Shown: positions 28,064 through 37,864, counted from the stretch's first letter. The stretch: DNA of 64,000 nucleotides from Flammeovirgaceae bacterium SG7u.111 (GCA_034044135.1 CP139021.1:4789635-4853634); one strand, 5' to 3'. The notes: generated by a model from the letters alone, not told the origin. Translations and numbers: made by a program.

Positions 28064-28930
28064 GATCATGTTTAAAAATTTTAAATAGGCATTTTTTTGA
28101 TCCTATTAAGTATTATTTGGCAGTTTTGCCATAAAACCCAAGCTTCTTGGCTTTTGGTAGTTTTTTCATAGTCTTTGGACAGCCTCCGGAAGAAATTGAA
28201 CGTGCCGAATGTCCTCTCGGTGACCCATCTCCACTTGATGGGCACAAAGCCCCTGGGGGTTGGGGGACAAGAGGATATCTCGACCTCTACGCCCCTTATG
28301 TTGTCCTCTACCCATCCGGTGAACTTCTTTTTATAGGCCTGGTCTGCCAGGATCTTTTCCATCCTGTGCAGGTAGCCCAAGAGGGGCTCCACCACCCGTT
28401 GCCCTATCGTGCCGTCATGCTCGTTGGCGCCAGTGGCGACCACTCCCCATACCAGCCCGAGCGTATCGGTGATGACGTGCCTTTTTCTCCCGTTCACCTT
28501 CTTGTTGCCGTCCAGCCCCGTGTCCTGCCCGATAAAAGGCGCGCACTTTACCGACTGGCTATCAATGGAAAGCATGCTCGGGGTCGCCTTCTTGCCCTTC
28601 CTCTTGCGCTCTAGTTGGTTGAGTGCCGCGTTCAGCCGAAAAAGCGTGTTGTCCCCCTGCCACTTGCGGAAATAATAGTATACCACATTCCAAGGAGGGC
28701 GTCCCTCGCCCGAGAGGCTGCGCCACTGCTGTCCGCTGCGCATGCAGTACAAGATCGAGTCCACCACGTCCCTGAGGTCATATTTGCGTTTCCTTTCCAC
28801 GGGAAGATATTCTTTTATATATTGCCATTGCCGGGAGGTCAAGCGGGTATATCCTGTTTCCATAAACTTTGTTGTTTCGTCACTACAAAGTTTTAGCCTG
28901 CCCGGCTCTTTTCAAAATTTAAACATGCTC
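28064..28930 (-). mobile_element. IS5-family insertion sequence, copy 1 (IS1031-like group), 867 bp
   Basis: The ends are GATCATGTTTAAA (28064) and TTTAAACATGCTC (28930), an inverted repeat with one mismatch, flanked on both sides by TAA (28061-28063 and 28931-28933) as target duplication. A 3-bp TNA duplication and a single DDE transposase fit the IS1031 group of the IS5 family. The element is clearly GC-richer than the host DNA around it. A second, divergent member of the same lineage is at 44703-45566. Confidence 0.9.
28081..28863 (-). CDS. IS5-family DDE transposase, copy 1
   Basis: A 260-residue transposase: N-terminal helix-turn-helix (LTSRQWQYIKEYLPV, DUF4096-like) and a DDE catalytic domain with likely acids in SIDSQSVKCAPF (D), KILADQAYKKKF (D) and WVTERTFGTFNFFRR (E). 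The reading frame is intact and full length for the group, so the element may still be mobile. It is roughly three quarters identical in protein to the copy at 44770-45558. Confidence 0.93.
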   Translation of the reverse strand: METGYTRLTSRQWQYIKEYLPVERKRKYDLRDVVDSILYCMRSGQQWRSLSGEGRPPWNVVYYYFRKWQGDNTLFRLNAALNQLERKRKGKKATPSMLSIDSQSVKCAPFIGQDTGLDGNKKVNGRKRHVITDTLGLVWGVVATGANEHDGTIGQRVVEPLLGYLHRMEKILADQAYKKKFTGWVEDNIRGVEVEISSCPPTPRGFVPIKWRWVTERTFGTFNFFRRLSKDYEKTTKSQEAWVLWQNCQIILNRIKKMPI

Positions 28931-29004
28931 TAAACTAAGCCATTCATACGACAAAGCATTTCTTTGTTACAAGATGGTGACAATTTTTCGTTTTTATTTT
29001 TCAC

Positions 29005-29033
29005 ACAAAAAAGCCAGACTTTCCGGCCTGGCT
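29005..29033 (-). terminator. Terminator of the PIN-PhoH gene
   Basis: On the - strand AGCCAG (29033-29028) pairs with CTGGCT (29017-29012) around a CCGG-containing loop and is followed by T6-7. It sits about 30 bases after the stop at 29062, between that gene and the insertion sequence. Confidence 0.7.
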
Positions 29034-29061
29034 CATTCATTATCAAAAATAACAGGAAATT

Positions 29062-30402
29062 CTATAAAAGCTCATTGGCTAAGTTGGCTAGCTCGGAACG
29101 TTCTCCTTTTTCCAGCTTCACATGCGCTGCCAACGGATGCCCATGAATCCTATCGATAAGGTAGGACAAGCCATTACTTTGGGTATCGAGGTAAGGGGTG
29201 TCTATTTGGTAGATGTCCCCCGTAAAAACAATCTTGGTATTTTCCCCTGCCCTACTGATAATGGTTTTCACCTCGTGAGGCGTGAGGTTTTGTGCCTCAT
29301 CTACTATGAAAAAAATATTGGACAAACTCCGCCCACGGATGTAGGCAAGCGGCGTAATCACCAACTTGTCATTTTCAAGCATCTCGTTGATGCGCTTATA
29401 CTCCTTATCCCCTTCTCTAAACTGATTTCGAATAAACTTTAGGTTATCGTAAAGCGGCTCCATATAAGGATTGATCTTCGATTTTATATCGCCGGGCAAA
29501 AAACCGATATCCTTATTACTGAGTGGAACAATAGGTCTTGCCAAAAAGATTTGATGGAACTCGGTTCTTTGTTCCACTGCAGCAGCCAGCGCCAAAAGAG
29601 TTTTTCCCGTTCCGGCTACACCTTGCAACGTTACCAACTTCACTGCGGGGTTTAGCAGCGCATGGAGGGCGAATACCTGCTCTGCATTTCGAGGCTTTAT
29701 CCCATAAGCATTTCGCTTTTCCACCCGCTCTATCAGCTTTGAATCTGGGTTAAAATAAGCCAACGCCGAGGAGCTTGTATTTTTGATGATAAAATACTGA
29801 TTGACCTCTGGAGGATGTACAAATGGAAAATCTTTTGATTCGCAAGTCCCTGCCTGATACAGTGTATCTACCGCATCGGTAGTTGCATTTTCAACCAAAA
29901 GCTTTCCTGAATACAGTTCACTTACATCCCTGATCTTTCCTGTTTCATAGTCCGCTGCGGTTAAGTCTAGCGATTTGGCTTTTATTCGTAAGTTGATGTC
30001 TTTACTTACCAGAATCACCTTCCTGTCAGAATATTTATTGGATAGGCCAATGGCTACATTTAATATTCGGTGATCGGCTTTGTTTGCCCCAAAAAGCTCA
30101 CAAGCGTCAGGCTTGCTCTTTTCTTCCATAATCACCTTAATTTTCCCCGTACCCTTCTTGCCCAATGACACCCATTCGTGCAACGTTTCTTTATCTGAAA
30201 CCCCATCCATGAACCGGGTAAACTCACGGGCATTAAAATTCAAGGTATCGTTCCCCTTTTTGAAGTGATCTAATTCTTCTAATACAGAAATGGGGATGGC
30301 AATATCATTTTCTTCGAAGTTCGTAACCGAAGCGTGGTCATACAGGATAACCGAGGTGTCTAGCACAAAAATCTTTGGGTGTGCTTTTTTCTTTCTAGGC
30401 AT
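29062..30402 (-). CDS. PIN domain-PhoH ATPase fusion protein
   Basis: A 446-residue cytoplasmic protein. Residues 10-130 form a PIN ribonuclease domain (FVLDTSVILYDHASV, PISVLEELDHFKK) with the usual acids. Residues 235-446 form the PhoH P-loop ATPase, with Walker A (LQGVAGTGKTLLALAAA) and Walker B (IFFIVDEAQNLTPHEVKTI). Such PIN-PhoH proteins (YlaK/PhoH2 type) are thought to act as RNA helicase-nucleases. The start at 30402 gives the expected short basic lead (MPRKKKAHPK). Confidence 0.93.
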   Translation of the reverse strand: MPRKKKAHPKIFVLDTSVILYDHASVTNFEENDIAIPISVLEELDHFKKGNDTLNFNAREFTRFMDGVSDKETLHEWVSLGKKGTGKIKVIMEEKSKPDACELFGANKADHRILNVAIGLSNKYSDRKVILVSKDINLRIKAKSLDLTAADYETGKIRDVSELYSGKLLVENATTDAVDTLYQAGTCESKDFPFVHPPEVNQYFIIKNTSSSALAYFNPDSKLIERVEKRNAYGIKPRNAEQVFALHALLNPAVKLVTLQGVAGTGKTLLALAAAVEQRTEFHQIFLARPIVPLSNKDIGFLPGDIKSKINPYMEPLYDNLKFIRNQFREGDKEYKRINEMLENDKLVITPLAYIRGRSLSNIFFIVDEAQNLTPHEVKTIISRAGENTKIVFTGDIYQIDTPYLDTQSNGLSYLIDRIHGHPLAAHVKLEKGERSELANLANELL

Positions 30403-30541
30403 ATTTATGAGTTAGTTTTTATAAATAAGCAAGTCAAAACTTGCTGAAAATGCAATTCAACCAACCTCCATCCAAACCGTCATACTACTTACCAAGTATA
30501 CCAATTACTCCGTCCAATAAAGAAAGAAACCCTTCTTTTTT

Positions 30542-31543
30542 CTAACGTTCGTACACCCGACCTTTCCATATTACTTTTATTGGCAAAAAATAAAAAATGA
30601 CCATTAGGAAAGACAAAACCATCACATAAGGCTCATAAAAGAGCAGGGCAACCATATTTCTCCACTGCCCAAACCGAACCAGCCCCGACCCTATCACCAA
30701 AGCTTGTATGCCAGTTTTCAGTATAAAAACAAGCAAAGCAAGTTCAAAATTCACAAATGAAAAAAACAGAATGGCAGGAAAATAAAGCGCTTGGAGAAAA
30801 AGCACAACAAGCATATAAAATGGAAGCTTCATCGCTCCTTTCATCCACCGCTTCCGCTGGTGCAACAAGGAAAGCAAACCTTCAATAGGTTGTGTAAAAG
30901 CCATCACTCCAGTTTGCATAATGTTTTTGAAGCGAAAACCTTTCCCCACTACTGCTTTGAACATGGCATAATCTTCGATAATGGAAAATGGAAGGCTTTC
31001 GTAGCCACCTACAGCAAAGTATGCCTTACGGCTCAGCAGCATATTGTTCCCCATTGAAGTAACCGGCAGACCCAAATCCGATACGATTTTTATCATTTGC
31101 TGGGCATATAGCCAATCGACCGCCTGCAACTTTCCCCACAGCATGTTGCTCCTTATCATCGTAAAACCTGTTACCACTCCATATCCTTTCTGGGCAACAT
31201 TTACCATGTCAGTCGCCCAACTTGCAGGCACTTCTACGTCTGCATCGGTAAAAAGGAAAAACTCTCCCTTTGCTTTCTTAGCCAATTGGGCAAGCACATT
31301 TGCCTTCCCTTTTGCCTTGCCAAGTTGCTCATGAATATCAACCAAATGGAACCCAGGTTTTCCTTCTACATACATCTGCACCTTGCTAAAAGTATCGTCC
31401 TCAGAAGCATCGTTCCCTATCCATACATCAAACATTCCTTTCGGATAATCCAGTTTTTCCATCGCCCTAAGGCAGGCAAGTATATTCTCCGATTCATTTC
31501 GGGCAGCTATCAAAATACTTACAAAAGGAAGGGAGTTCTCCAA
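30542..31543 (-). CDS. Family 2 glycosyltransferase, membrane-bound
   Basis: A 333-residue GT2 enzyme. The GT-A fold is marked by VSILIAARNESENILACL, the nucleotide-binding WIGNDASEDDT and the metal-binding FFLFTDADVEVP (DxD-like). A QRKRWMKGA motif of processive or hydrophobic-acceptor GT2 enzymes follows at about residue 230. Three hydrophobic segments fill the C-terminal 100 residues (FYMLVVLFLQALYFPAILFF and following). It probably transfers a sugar to a lipid or polymer at the inner membrane. No partner gene suggests the product. Confidence 0.88.
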   Translation of the reverse strand: MENSLPFVSILIAARNESENILACLRAMEKLDYPKGMFDVWIGNDASEDDTFSKVQMYVEGKPGFHLVDIHEQLGKAKGKANVLAQLAKKAKGEFFLFTDADVEVPASWATDMVNVAQKGYGVVTGFTMIRSNMLWGKLQAVDWLYAQQMIKIVSDLGLPVTSMGNNMLLSRKAYFAVGGYESLPFSIIEDYAMFKAVVGKGFRFKNIMQTGVMAFTQPIEGLLSLLHQRKRWMKGAMKLPFYMLVVLFLQALYFPAILFFSFVNFELALLVFILKTGIQALVIGSGLVRFGQWRNMVALLFYEPYVMVLSFLMVIFYFLPIKVIWKGRVYER

Positions 31544-31810
31544 AGCTTAAGGTTTCGTGTTTCTAAAAAAAATTTACAAAAAATAGGGCTGTATTGGGGA
31601 AAAACAAAATATTGATCGCTAAGAAAAAGTTTATTTATTGAATGAATAGCATAAATTTTGCCTTATACTCATTCCCTTCTACTAAGCCACTAACCCTTAA
31701 AAACCTTTTAACTGAAACCCAGACAGCTTTTTTTGCGGAAAACTGTCAAAAAAACATATGTATCAACCGCTTGATTCACAAGCATTTTATTAAATTGAAC
31801 GGATTATTTA

Positions 31811-32731
31811 ATGGCTATGAAATCCTTACCTCAATATTTCTTTCAACTCGGGGCACTTTCCCTTACCATGATGGCATGCTGGTCAGGTTTTATGGCCCTC
31901 GCCAGCGACTATCTCAACATTGGTCCAGCAGAAGCATCAATGTCCGAAGTTGAATCTATGCTTCTCGTGCTTGCAGTCTGCGTCCTTCAAACAGTTCTTT
32001 CTACCGCACTTATCAGCCAATCTTCTTGGAAAGGATTCAAGCTTATCATTACCTTTTTTATAGTAATGTTCGGCATCCAATTTCTGCTTACCCAAGCAGA
32101 AAACTACTTTCTCCACGGTAACGTAACGCTGCCCGATGGGCTCATTGAAGGAATATTGATAGCAGGTGGCGCACTTTCCCTCATCTATTCTATAGCCGCT
32201 GTGGTTATTATGGGCTTCCACCGCATCAAAAACTCCGAGCGCTATTTTAGGGCACAAAGAGAAAGGCGAAGCTATAGTGCAAAATTTTACTTTAGACTTC
32301 TTTTTTCAGCGGCGGTCATCTATCCAGCCATCTACTTTCTTGCTGGATATTTTATCTTGTGGCAGTTCGAAGCTGCTCGCCTTTACTATGCCAACAGCAG
32401 TAACAAGCTTCCATTTTTAGAGCATATGCAGCAACTTTTTTCCCAGAGCTCTGGCTCTCTTTATTTCCTACAAGTAATTAGAGGAGCAATTTGGACAATT
32501 ATAGGCATGCTTCTTTTTAACATGCTAAAAAGCCATGTCACCATCAAAGCAATCCTCATTGCACTTACTTTCTCCCTTTTCATGGGACTTCAACTCCTCA
32601 TCCCCAATCCATTTATGCCGACCCCCGTACGCCATGCCCACCTCCTCGAACTCCTGCCGTCTAACTTCATTTGGGGTATTGTTTTAGTATGGTTTGCCCT
32701 CAGGCCTAGCAAGAAAAAAGCTCTCTATTAG
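31811..32731 (+). CDS. Hypothetical multi-pass membrane protein
   Basis: A 306-residue integral membrane protein with about seven hydrophobic segments (for example FFQLGALSLTMMACWSGFMA, LIITFFIVMFGIQFLL, AVIYPAIYFLAGYFILW and IWGIVLVWFALR). A positively charged loop after the fourth (HRIKNSERYFRAQRERR) suggests that loop is cytoplasmic. An alternative start is the second Met (31817). I recognise no family. It is monocistronic, followed by a very strong terminator. Confidence 0.7.
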   Translation: MAMKSLPQYFFQLGALSLTMMACWSGFMALASDYLNIGPAEASMSEVESMLLVLAVCVLQTVLSTALISQSSWKGFKLIITFFIVMFGIQFLLTQAENYFLHGNVTLPDGLIEGILIAGGALSLIYSIAAVVIMGFHRIKNSERYFRAQRERRSYSAKFYFRLLFSAAVIYPAIYFLAGYFILWQFEAARLYYANSSNKLPFLEHMQQLFSQSSGSLYFLQVIRGAIWTIIGMLLFNMLKSHVTIKAILIALTFSLFMGLQLLIPNPFMPTPVRHAHLLELLPSNFIWGIVLVWFALRPSKKKALY

Positions 32732-32755
32732 AAGAGGACATGCACATAGAAAGCC

Positions 32756-32804
32756 AAACCCTAAAAAGCCACTGAAGATGGACTTCAGTGGCTTTTTAGG
32801 GTTT
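32756..32804 (+). terminator. Very long perfect terminator hairpin
   Basis: A perfect 22-bp inverted repeat: arms 32756-32777 (AAACCCTAAAAAGCC continuing to GAAG) and 32783-32804, loop ATGGA. The A-rich and T-rich ends let it work on both strands, though only the + strand gene ends here. Confidence 0.85.
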
Positions 32805-32822
32805 ACAAGGAAGGAAAATTAT

Positions 32823-32830
32823 TATATTTG
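32823..32830 (+). promoter_or_regulatory. Possible -7 promoter element (TATATTTG) of the prolyl oligopeptidase gene
   Basis: TATATTTG matches the Bacteroidota TAnnTTTG element and lies 129 bases before the ATG at 32959. No good TTG is seen at the expected -33 distance, so the call rests on the -7 motif and on its place between a terminator and the next gene. Confidence 0.45.
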
Positions 32831-32958
32831 CTTAAAGCTTTTTTCATACTTACCAACAAGTAGCTTTTCACCGACTCTCCTACCTTCACCACCTTATTTT
32901 CAACTCCAAAGATTTAACTACTAGACTCAATTATTCTCTAACCACAAGAATTAAAAAC

Positions 32959-35079
32959 ATGAAAAATCTATTGCTAATAATCAACATTTCGTGCCTTATA
33001 CTTTCGTGTACGCCTACAAGTGAACAAGAATCAAAAATGGAATACCCAAAAACCAAGAAAATAGACCAAACAGACGATTTTTTCGGAGTTCAGGTCACCG
33101 ACCCTTATCGCTGGCTAGAACAAACAGATGCACCAGAAGTAAAAGAATGGGTTGAAGCTGAAAACAAAGTCACATTTAGTTACTTGGGAAAAATACCTTA
33201 CCGTGAAAAACTAAAAAGCAGGCTACAAACACTCTGGGATTACGAAAAACTTTCTGCACCACGCAAAAGAGGAGATTACACTTATTATTATAAGAATGAT
33301 GGTCTACAAAATCAGTCGGTACTTTATCGCACAAAAGACGATGCCGAAGAAGTTTTTCTTGACCCTAATAAACTTTCTGAAGATGGCACTACATCACTGT
33401 CAGGCAGTTCATTTACCAAAGATGGGAGTTTGTTTGCTTACTCTATTTCTCAAGGTGGATCGGACTGGAGAGAGATTTACATAAAAAATACTGATACAGG
33501 CGAATTGCTAGAAGACAAAATTATAGATGCAAAGTTTACAGGAATTACATGGAAAGGAAACGAGGGGTTTTATTACAGTAGTTACGACAGACCCAAAGAG
33601 GGAAACAAACTAGTAGCCAAGACTCAATTCCATAAATTGTATTACCACAAATTGGGCACTCCACAAAGCGAAGACGTCTTGATTTTTGGAGGAGAAGAAA
33701 CTCCACGCAGATACATTGGGGCTAGTATTACAAAAGATGAGCGCTTTCTAGTAATTTCAGCTTCAGAGAGCACCAGTGGCAACGAACTGTACATTCAAGA
33801 GCTGAGTAAGGAAAATAGTGAAATCATACCTATTGTGACCAACTTCGAAAACGAACATTCGCTGATTGCAAACGATGATGATAAATTGATGATATACACC
33901 AACCTCAATGCACCTAACAACAAAGTAGTTGAAACTAGCATTGATAACCCAAGCCCTGATACTTGGAAAGAGCTAATTCCCGAAACTGAAAATGTACTTT
34001 CTGTTTCAACAGCGGGAGGTAAAATATTTGCCAGCTATTTGGTAGATGCAAAAAGTGAAATAAAGCAGTTTGACAAAAACGGAACACTAGAAAGAACCAT
34101 CGGTCTTCCAGGGATTGGTTCGGCAGGTGGCTTTTATGGAGAAGAGGAAGACACGGAGTTGTATTATACGTTCACCTCTTTTATCGACCCCTCAACTATT
34201 TACAAATACAATATTGCCAGCGGTGAATCTGAACTTTATTGGCAGCCAGAAATTGATTTTGACTTCGGCAACTACGAAACCAAGCAAGTTTTTTATACAA
34301 GTAAAGACGGGACAAAAGTACCTATGTTTATCACCCACAAAAAAGGCATTGAGCTAAACGGTAAAAACCCAACTTACCTATATGCTTATGGAGGTTTCAA
34401 TATCAGTTTAACACCTAGATTTAGCACAGCAAGGTTGGTATGGTTGGAACACGGCGGAATTTATGCGCAGCCAAACCTACGCGGCGGAGGGGAATACGGA
34501 GAAGAATGGCACAAGGCAGGTACAAAAATGCAAAAACAAAATGTGTTTGACGATTTTATTGCTGCTGCTGAATACCTTGAAAAAGAAAAGTATACTTCTA
34601 GTAAATACTTGGCTATTGCCGGCGGATCAAATGGAGGTTTGCTAGTGGGGGCAACTATGACCCAACGCCCTAACCTAGCGAAAGTAGCTTTCCCCGCTGT
34701 AGGGGTAATGGACATGTTGCGTTACCATAAATTCACCGCAGGTGCAGGCTGGGCCTATGATTACGGTACTGCCGATGATTCTAAAGAAATGTTTGAATAC
34801 CTAAAAGGCTACTCGCCTGTTCACAATGTGGAGGCTGGAACTGCCTACCCAGCAACTATGGTCACCACAGCTGATCACGACGACCGTGTAGTGCCAGGGC
34901 ATTCATTCAAGTTTGCTGCAGAGTTACAAGAGAAACAAGCAGGCAGCAATCCGGTTCTCATCAGAATTGAAACCAAAGCTGGGCATGGAGCGGGTAAGCC
35001 TACCTCAAAAATCATTGAAGAAAACGCCGATAAATGGGCTTTTGCCTTTTACAATATGGGGTTTGAGAAGCTTCCCTAA
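32959..35079 (+). CDS. Prolyl oligopeptidase (S9A family), lipoprotein
   Basis: A 706-residue serine peptidase with a lipoprotein signal (MKNLLLIINISCLILSC). The N-terminal seven-bladed propeller is preceded by TKKIDQTDDFFGVQVTDPYRWLEQTD, the standard S9A opening. The C-terminal alpha/beta hydrolase domain carries the triad: Ser in GGSNGGLLVG (about residue 557), Asp in DHDDRVVPGHS (about 643) and His in TKAGHGAGKP (about 680). It cleaves short proline-containing peptides on the carboxyl side of Pro, here probably in the periplasm or at the outer membrane. Confidence 0.95.
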   Translation: MKNLLLIINISCLILSCTPTSEQESKMEYPKTKKIDQTDDFFGVQVTDPYRWLEQTDAPEVKEWVEAENKVTFSYLGKIPYREKLKSRLQTLWDYEKLSAPRKRGDYTYYYKNDGLQNQSVLYRTKDDAEEVFLDPNKLSEDGTTSLSGSSFTKDGSLFAYSISQGGSDWREIYIKNTDTGELLEDKIIDAKFTGITWKGNEGFYYSSYDRPKEGNKLVAKTQFHKLYYHKLGTPQSEDVLIFGGEETPRRYIGASITKDERFLVISASESTSGNELYIQELSKENSEIIPIVTNFENEHSLIANDDDKLMIYTNLNAPNNKVVETSIDNPSPDTWKELIPETENVLSVSTAGGKIFASYLVDAKSEIKQFDKNGTLERTIGLPGIGSAGGFYGEEEDTELYYTFTSFIDPSTIYKYNIASGESELYWQPEIDFDFGNYETKQVFYTSKDGTKVPMFITHKKGIELNGKNPTYLYAYGGFNISLTPRFSTARLVWLEHGGIYAQPNLRGGGEYGEEWHKAGTKMQKQNVFDDFIAAAEYLEKEKYTSSKYLAIAGGSNGGLLVGATMTQRPNLAKVAFPAVGVMDMLRYHKFTAGAGWAYDYGTADDSKEMFEYLKGYSPVHNVEAGTAYPATMVTTADHDDRVVPGHSFKFAAELQEKQAGSNPVLIRIETKAGHGAGKPTSKIIEENADKWAFAFYNMGFEKLP

Positions 35080-35136
35080 ATAAAAGTGCGACGAGTTTCA
35101 AAAAACGAAATGACATAACCCATTCCCACAAAACAA

Positions 35137-35165
35137 AAAAGCCCGGTGCATCACACCGGGCCTTT
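35137..35165 (+). terminator. Terminator of the prolyl oligopeptidase gene
   Basis: Perfect 8-bp GC-rich stem GCCCGGTG (35141-35148) and CACCGGGC (35154-35161), with A6 before and CTTT after. Confidence 0.75.
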
Positions 35166-35344
35166 CCCAAACCTCTCTAATAACTTTAAACTCTAACTTA
35201 TTTCTGCTTTTTTCTTCTTGCTTGGTACAAACATATAGGTTCTTGTCCCATTCATTATCATCAATACCCTTGAGCTAGTATTTTTCCTGTTGAGCAGGAA
35301 TATTAAGCGATAAAGCAGAATGGTTATTTTTTTAAGGTGAGTCC

Positions 35345-35387
35345 AAAAAAAGCAAACCCCTTTGTGCTGTACAGCACAAAGGGGTTT
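35345..35387 (-). terminator. Terminator of ppk1
   Basis: A perfect 17-bp inverted repeat (35354-35370 and 35371-35387, AAACCCCTTTGTGCTGT and its complement). On the - strand it is followed by GC and T7 (A7 at 35345-35351 on the + strand). It lies 24 bases after the ppk1 stop. Confidence 0.85.
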
Positions 35388-35410
35388 CAAATTCAATGCT
35401 TCTTTTCAGG

Positions 35411-37531
35411 TCAGATCAACTCCACATCATCTACATTTCGTTCCGAAATCTTGAAGAATTCCTTGTGCGAGTTGAAAGGTTTGTTTTTACCCGAATCTAT
35501 CTTCACATAGCTGCCATCTTCTTGCATCTCGTACGAGTTCACATTGTCTTTCATATTGAAATCCAAGATCGTGATTGCTTCTCTGATACTTCGCTTATCG
35601 ATGTAGCGGAACAACGACTCAATCCTTCTGTCAAAGCTTCGTACCATCGCATCGGCACTTCCTCCATAAATAATCGGGTCGCCATTGTTGTGGAAATAGA
35701 AGATACGAGAGTGTTCCAAATAGTCACCTACAATAGACCGTACAATAATATTTTCACTGAGCCCTTTCCTGCCCGGGCGAAGCGAACAAATCCCTCGTAC
35801 TATCAGTTTTATGGAAACACCCGCTTGCGATGCCTTATACAAAGCATTGATAAACTTCTTGTCTTGCAGGGAATTCACTTTTATATATACCCCACTTGGC
35901 AAACCTTTTTTCGCATTTTCCGCCTCTTGCTCTATCAGCTGTATCAGCTTGTTCCGCATCTCTACTGGTGCGGTAAGGAGATACTTATATTGCTTAGGAT
36001 ATGAATGCCCGGTAATAGCGTTGAAAAACTCCGATACATCGTTAGCATACTGATCTTTGGTCGTGATCAAGCTCATATCGGTATAAAGCCTGCTCGTGTC
36101 CTCGTTGTAGTTACCGCTCGACATGTGCACGTACCTCGTTACCTTATCCCCATCTTTTCTTACAATCAACAGCACCTTGGTATGAGTTTTCAACTGGCTC
36201 ATTCCATGGATAATAAAACACCCTGCTTCTTCGAGTTTCTGCGCTTCTTTAATGTTATTTTCCTCATCAAAACGAGCTTTCAACTCAAACAACACCGAAA
36301 CGTGCTTACCATTTTCGGCCGCTTTTTTCAGTGCTGTGGTAATCCTCGAATCTTTCGCCAGCCTATAAATAGTGATCTTGATGGCCAACACATCAGGATC
36401 TTCCGCCGAAGCTTCTATGAGCGTAAGCAACGGTTCAATACTATTGTAGGGATGGTGCAACAGCACATCATTCTTCTTAAAAAGCTGGAAGATCGACTCC
36501 GTATTGTTCTCCGGGATAGAAAGCGGACGCACAGGTTTCTTCGGAGGCGGTTGCAAGTGCTTGAATGAGCTATGCTTTATCACCTGCCAAAGCGAAGTAT
36601 AATCTATTACCGAATGAATTTCGAAGATATTAAACTCATCTATGTCCCATTTGCCAGAAAGCTGCTTTATCAGCCATTTAGATGCACCAGGCTCTATTTC
36701 TAGCCTTACTACCCTGCCCGTCCGGCGGCTCTGGAGCTTGTATTTAATTTCTTCTATAAAATCAGTTTCCAAATCCTCACTTTCCTCTAGGGTAAAGTCA
36801 CCGTTTCGGGTAATTCGGAAAAGGTTGATCGATTGGATATCAACATTTCTGTAGAGACGATGAATTTTTTCTCGAATAATAGATTCAATAGGCACAAAAA
36901 TCACCTGATCGTCCCTGTAAATCTCGAAAAATCGGGGAAGGTTTGGCGGCACTTGCACAAACGAAAGCTTGTTTTGCGCCTTGCCATCAACGTTATCCCT
37001 TGTCACTATCCCAAATATCAATACCTTGTTCATTAAGGTTGGGAAAATGCGGTAGGTATCCGTCATCATCGGGGTGAGCATTGGGAAGATTACCTTGTTG
37101 AAGTAGGCAAAAGAAGAATCTTTTTCCTCATCGGTAAGCTGATCTACGTTTAGTATTTTAAACCCGTTTTTCGCAAACTCAGGCACTAAGTTTTTGAGAA
37201 AATACTCATCTTGATCTTTCACAAACTGCTGAACACCTTCCAGCAACGTAAGCCTAAAGGGTTCTTCCGACAACCCCGAATAATCTACCCTGTGCTTGTT
37301 ATAGTCTATGTAATTGTAAAGGCTACCTACCCTTACCATAAAAAACTCATCGAGATTAGATGCCGTGATGGCCATGAACTTAAGCCGTTCAAAAACCGTC
37401 CGCTTGGTATTCCTTGCCTGATCCAACACTCGGAAATTGAACTGTAACCAGCTCAAATCCCTGCTTATCAGGTCACTTTTATTTATCAAGGCATTTACTC
37501 TTTCCTTAAATATACTCTTAGTCACGGTCAT
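35411..37531 (-). CDS. ppk1: Polyphosphate kinase 1
   Basis: A 706-residue enzyme that makes polyphosphate from ATP. The N-terminal domain begins LISRDLSWLQFNFRVLDQA and continues KFMAITASNLDEFFMVRVG. The two phospholipase-D-like catalytic domains contain the HxK-type motif HTKVLLIVRK, whose His is the likely phosphorylated residue, and RYVHMSSGNYNEDTSRLYTD. The C-terminal region YFHNNGDPIIYGGSADAM with RIESLFR completes the family set. I start at 37531 (MTVTKSIFKERV); an in-frame upstream start at 37591 adds 20 residues unlike the family. Confidence 0.95.
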   Translation of the reverse strand: MTVTKSIFKERVNALINKSDLISRDLSWLQFNFRVLDQARNTKRTVFERLKFMAITASNLDEFFMVRVGSLYNYIDYNKHRVDYSGLSEEPFRLTLLEGVQQFVKDQDEYFLKNLVPEFAKNGFKILNVDQLTDEEKDSSFAYFNKVIFPMLTPMMTDTYRIFPTLMNKVLIFGIVTRDNVDGKAQNKLSFVQVPPNLPRFFEIYRDDQVIFVPIESIIREKIHRLYRNVDIQSINLFRITRNGDFTLEESEDLETDFIEEIKYKLQSRRTGRVVRLEIEPGASKWLIKQLSGKWDIDEFNIFEIHSVIDYTSLWQVIKHSSFKHLQPPPKKPVRPLSIPENNTESIFQLFKKNDVLLHHPYNSIEPLLTLIEASAEDPDVLAIKITIYRLAKDSRITTALKKAAENGKHVSVLFELKARFDEENNIKEAQKLEEAGCFIIHGMSQLKTHTKVLLIVRKDGDKVTRYVHMSSGNYNEDTSRLYTDMSLITTKDQYANDVSEFFNAITGHSYPKQYKYLLTAPVEMRNKLIQLIEQEAENAKKGLPSGVYIKVNSLQDKKFINALYKASQAGVSIKLIVRGICSLRPGRKGLSENIIVRSIVGDYLEHSRIFYFHNNGDPIIYGGSADAMVRSFDRRIESLFRYIDKRSIREAITILDFNMKDNVNSYEMQEDGSYVKIDSGKNKPFNSHKEFFKISERNVDDVELI

Positions 37532-37864
37532 TAAGCTTTTATATATGGTTTTCCCTTTTTCAAATGGGGATAAAAAATCATGAATAAACAACAGTTAGGC
37601 TTCACTGCACAAAATACATTATTAAACTCAATTTTTCCATTTCTACCAAGTTCTATTTCGCATGGCTAACTCGCTTTAAAATTAGAATGACCTTTCGACA
37701 AAAAAAAGAAAATATCATTAAGAGACTGTTCATACTACATATTCTTTTCCATTCCTTTTATTCTTCTGCCAATTCATGCTTACATTCGTACGATAAACTT
37801 CCCACCAACCCCACTGCATTTTTTAATACTATTGACAACGCTTGTAAGTAACCTATGAATTACC

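Larger units (their letters stand above)
35080..35410. other. 330-bp convergent intergenic region with two terminators
   Basis: Between the prolyl oligopeptidase and ppk1 genes. It contains one terminator for each and a small TTCCTG/CAGGAA hairpin near 35285. A - strand reading frame at 35193-35396 is open but overlaps the ppk1 terminator and has no protein-like features, so I do not call it a gene. Confidence 0.6.

Noticed and set aside
35193-35396. 67-codon - strand reading frame after ppk1
   Set aside because: It overlaps the ppk1 terminator palindrome and has poor composition. A shorter version (MNGTRTYMFVPSKKKK) has no support beyond being open.
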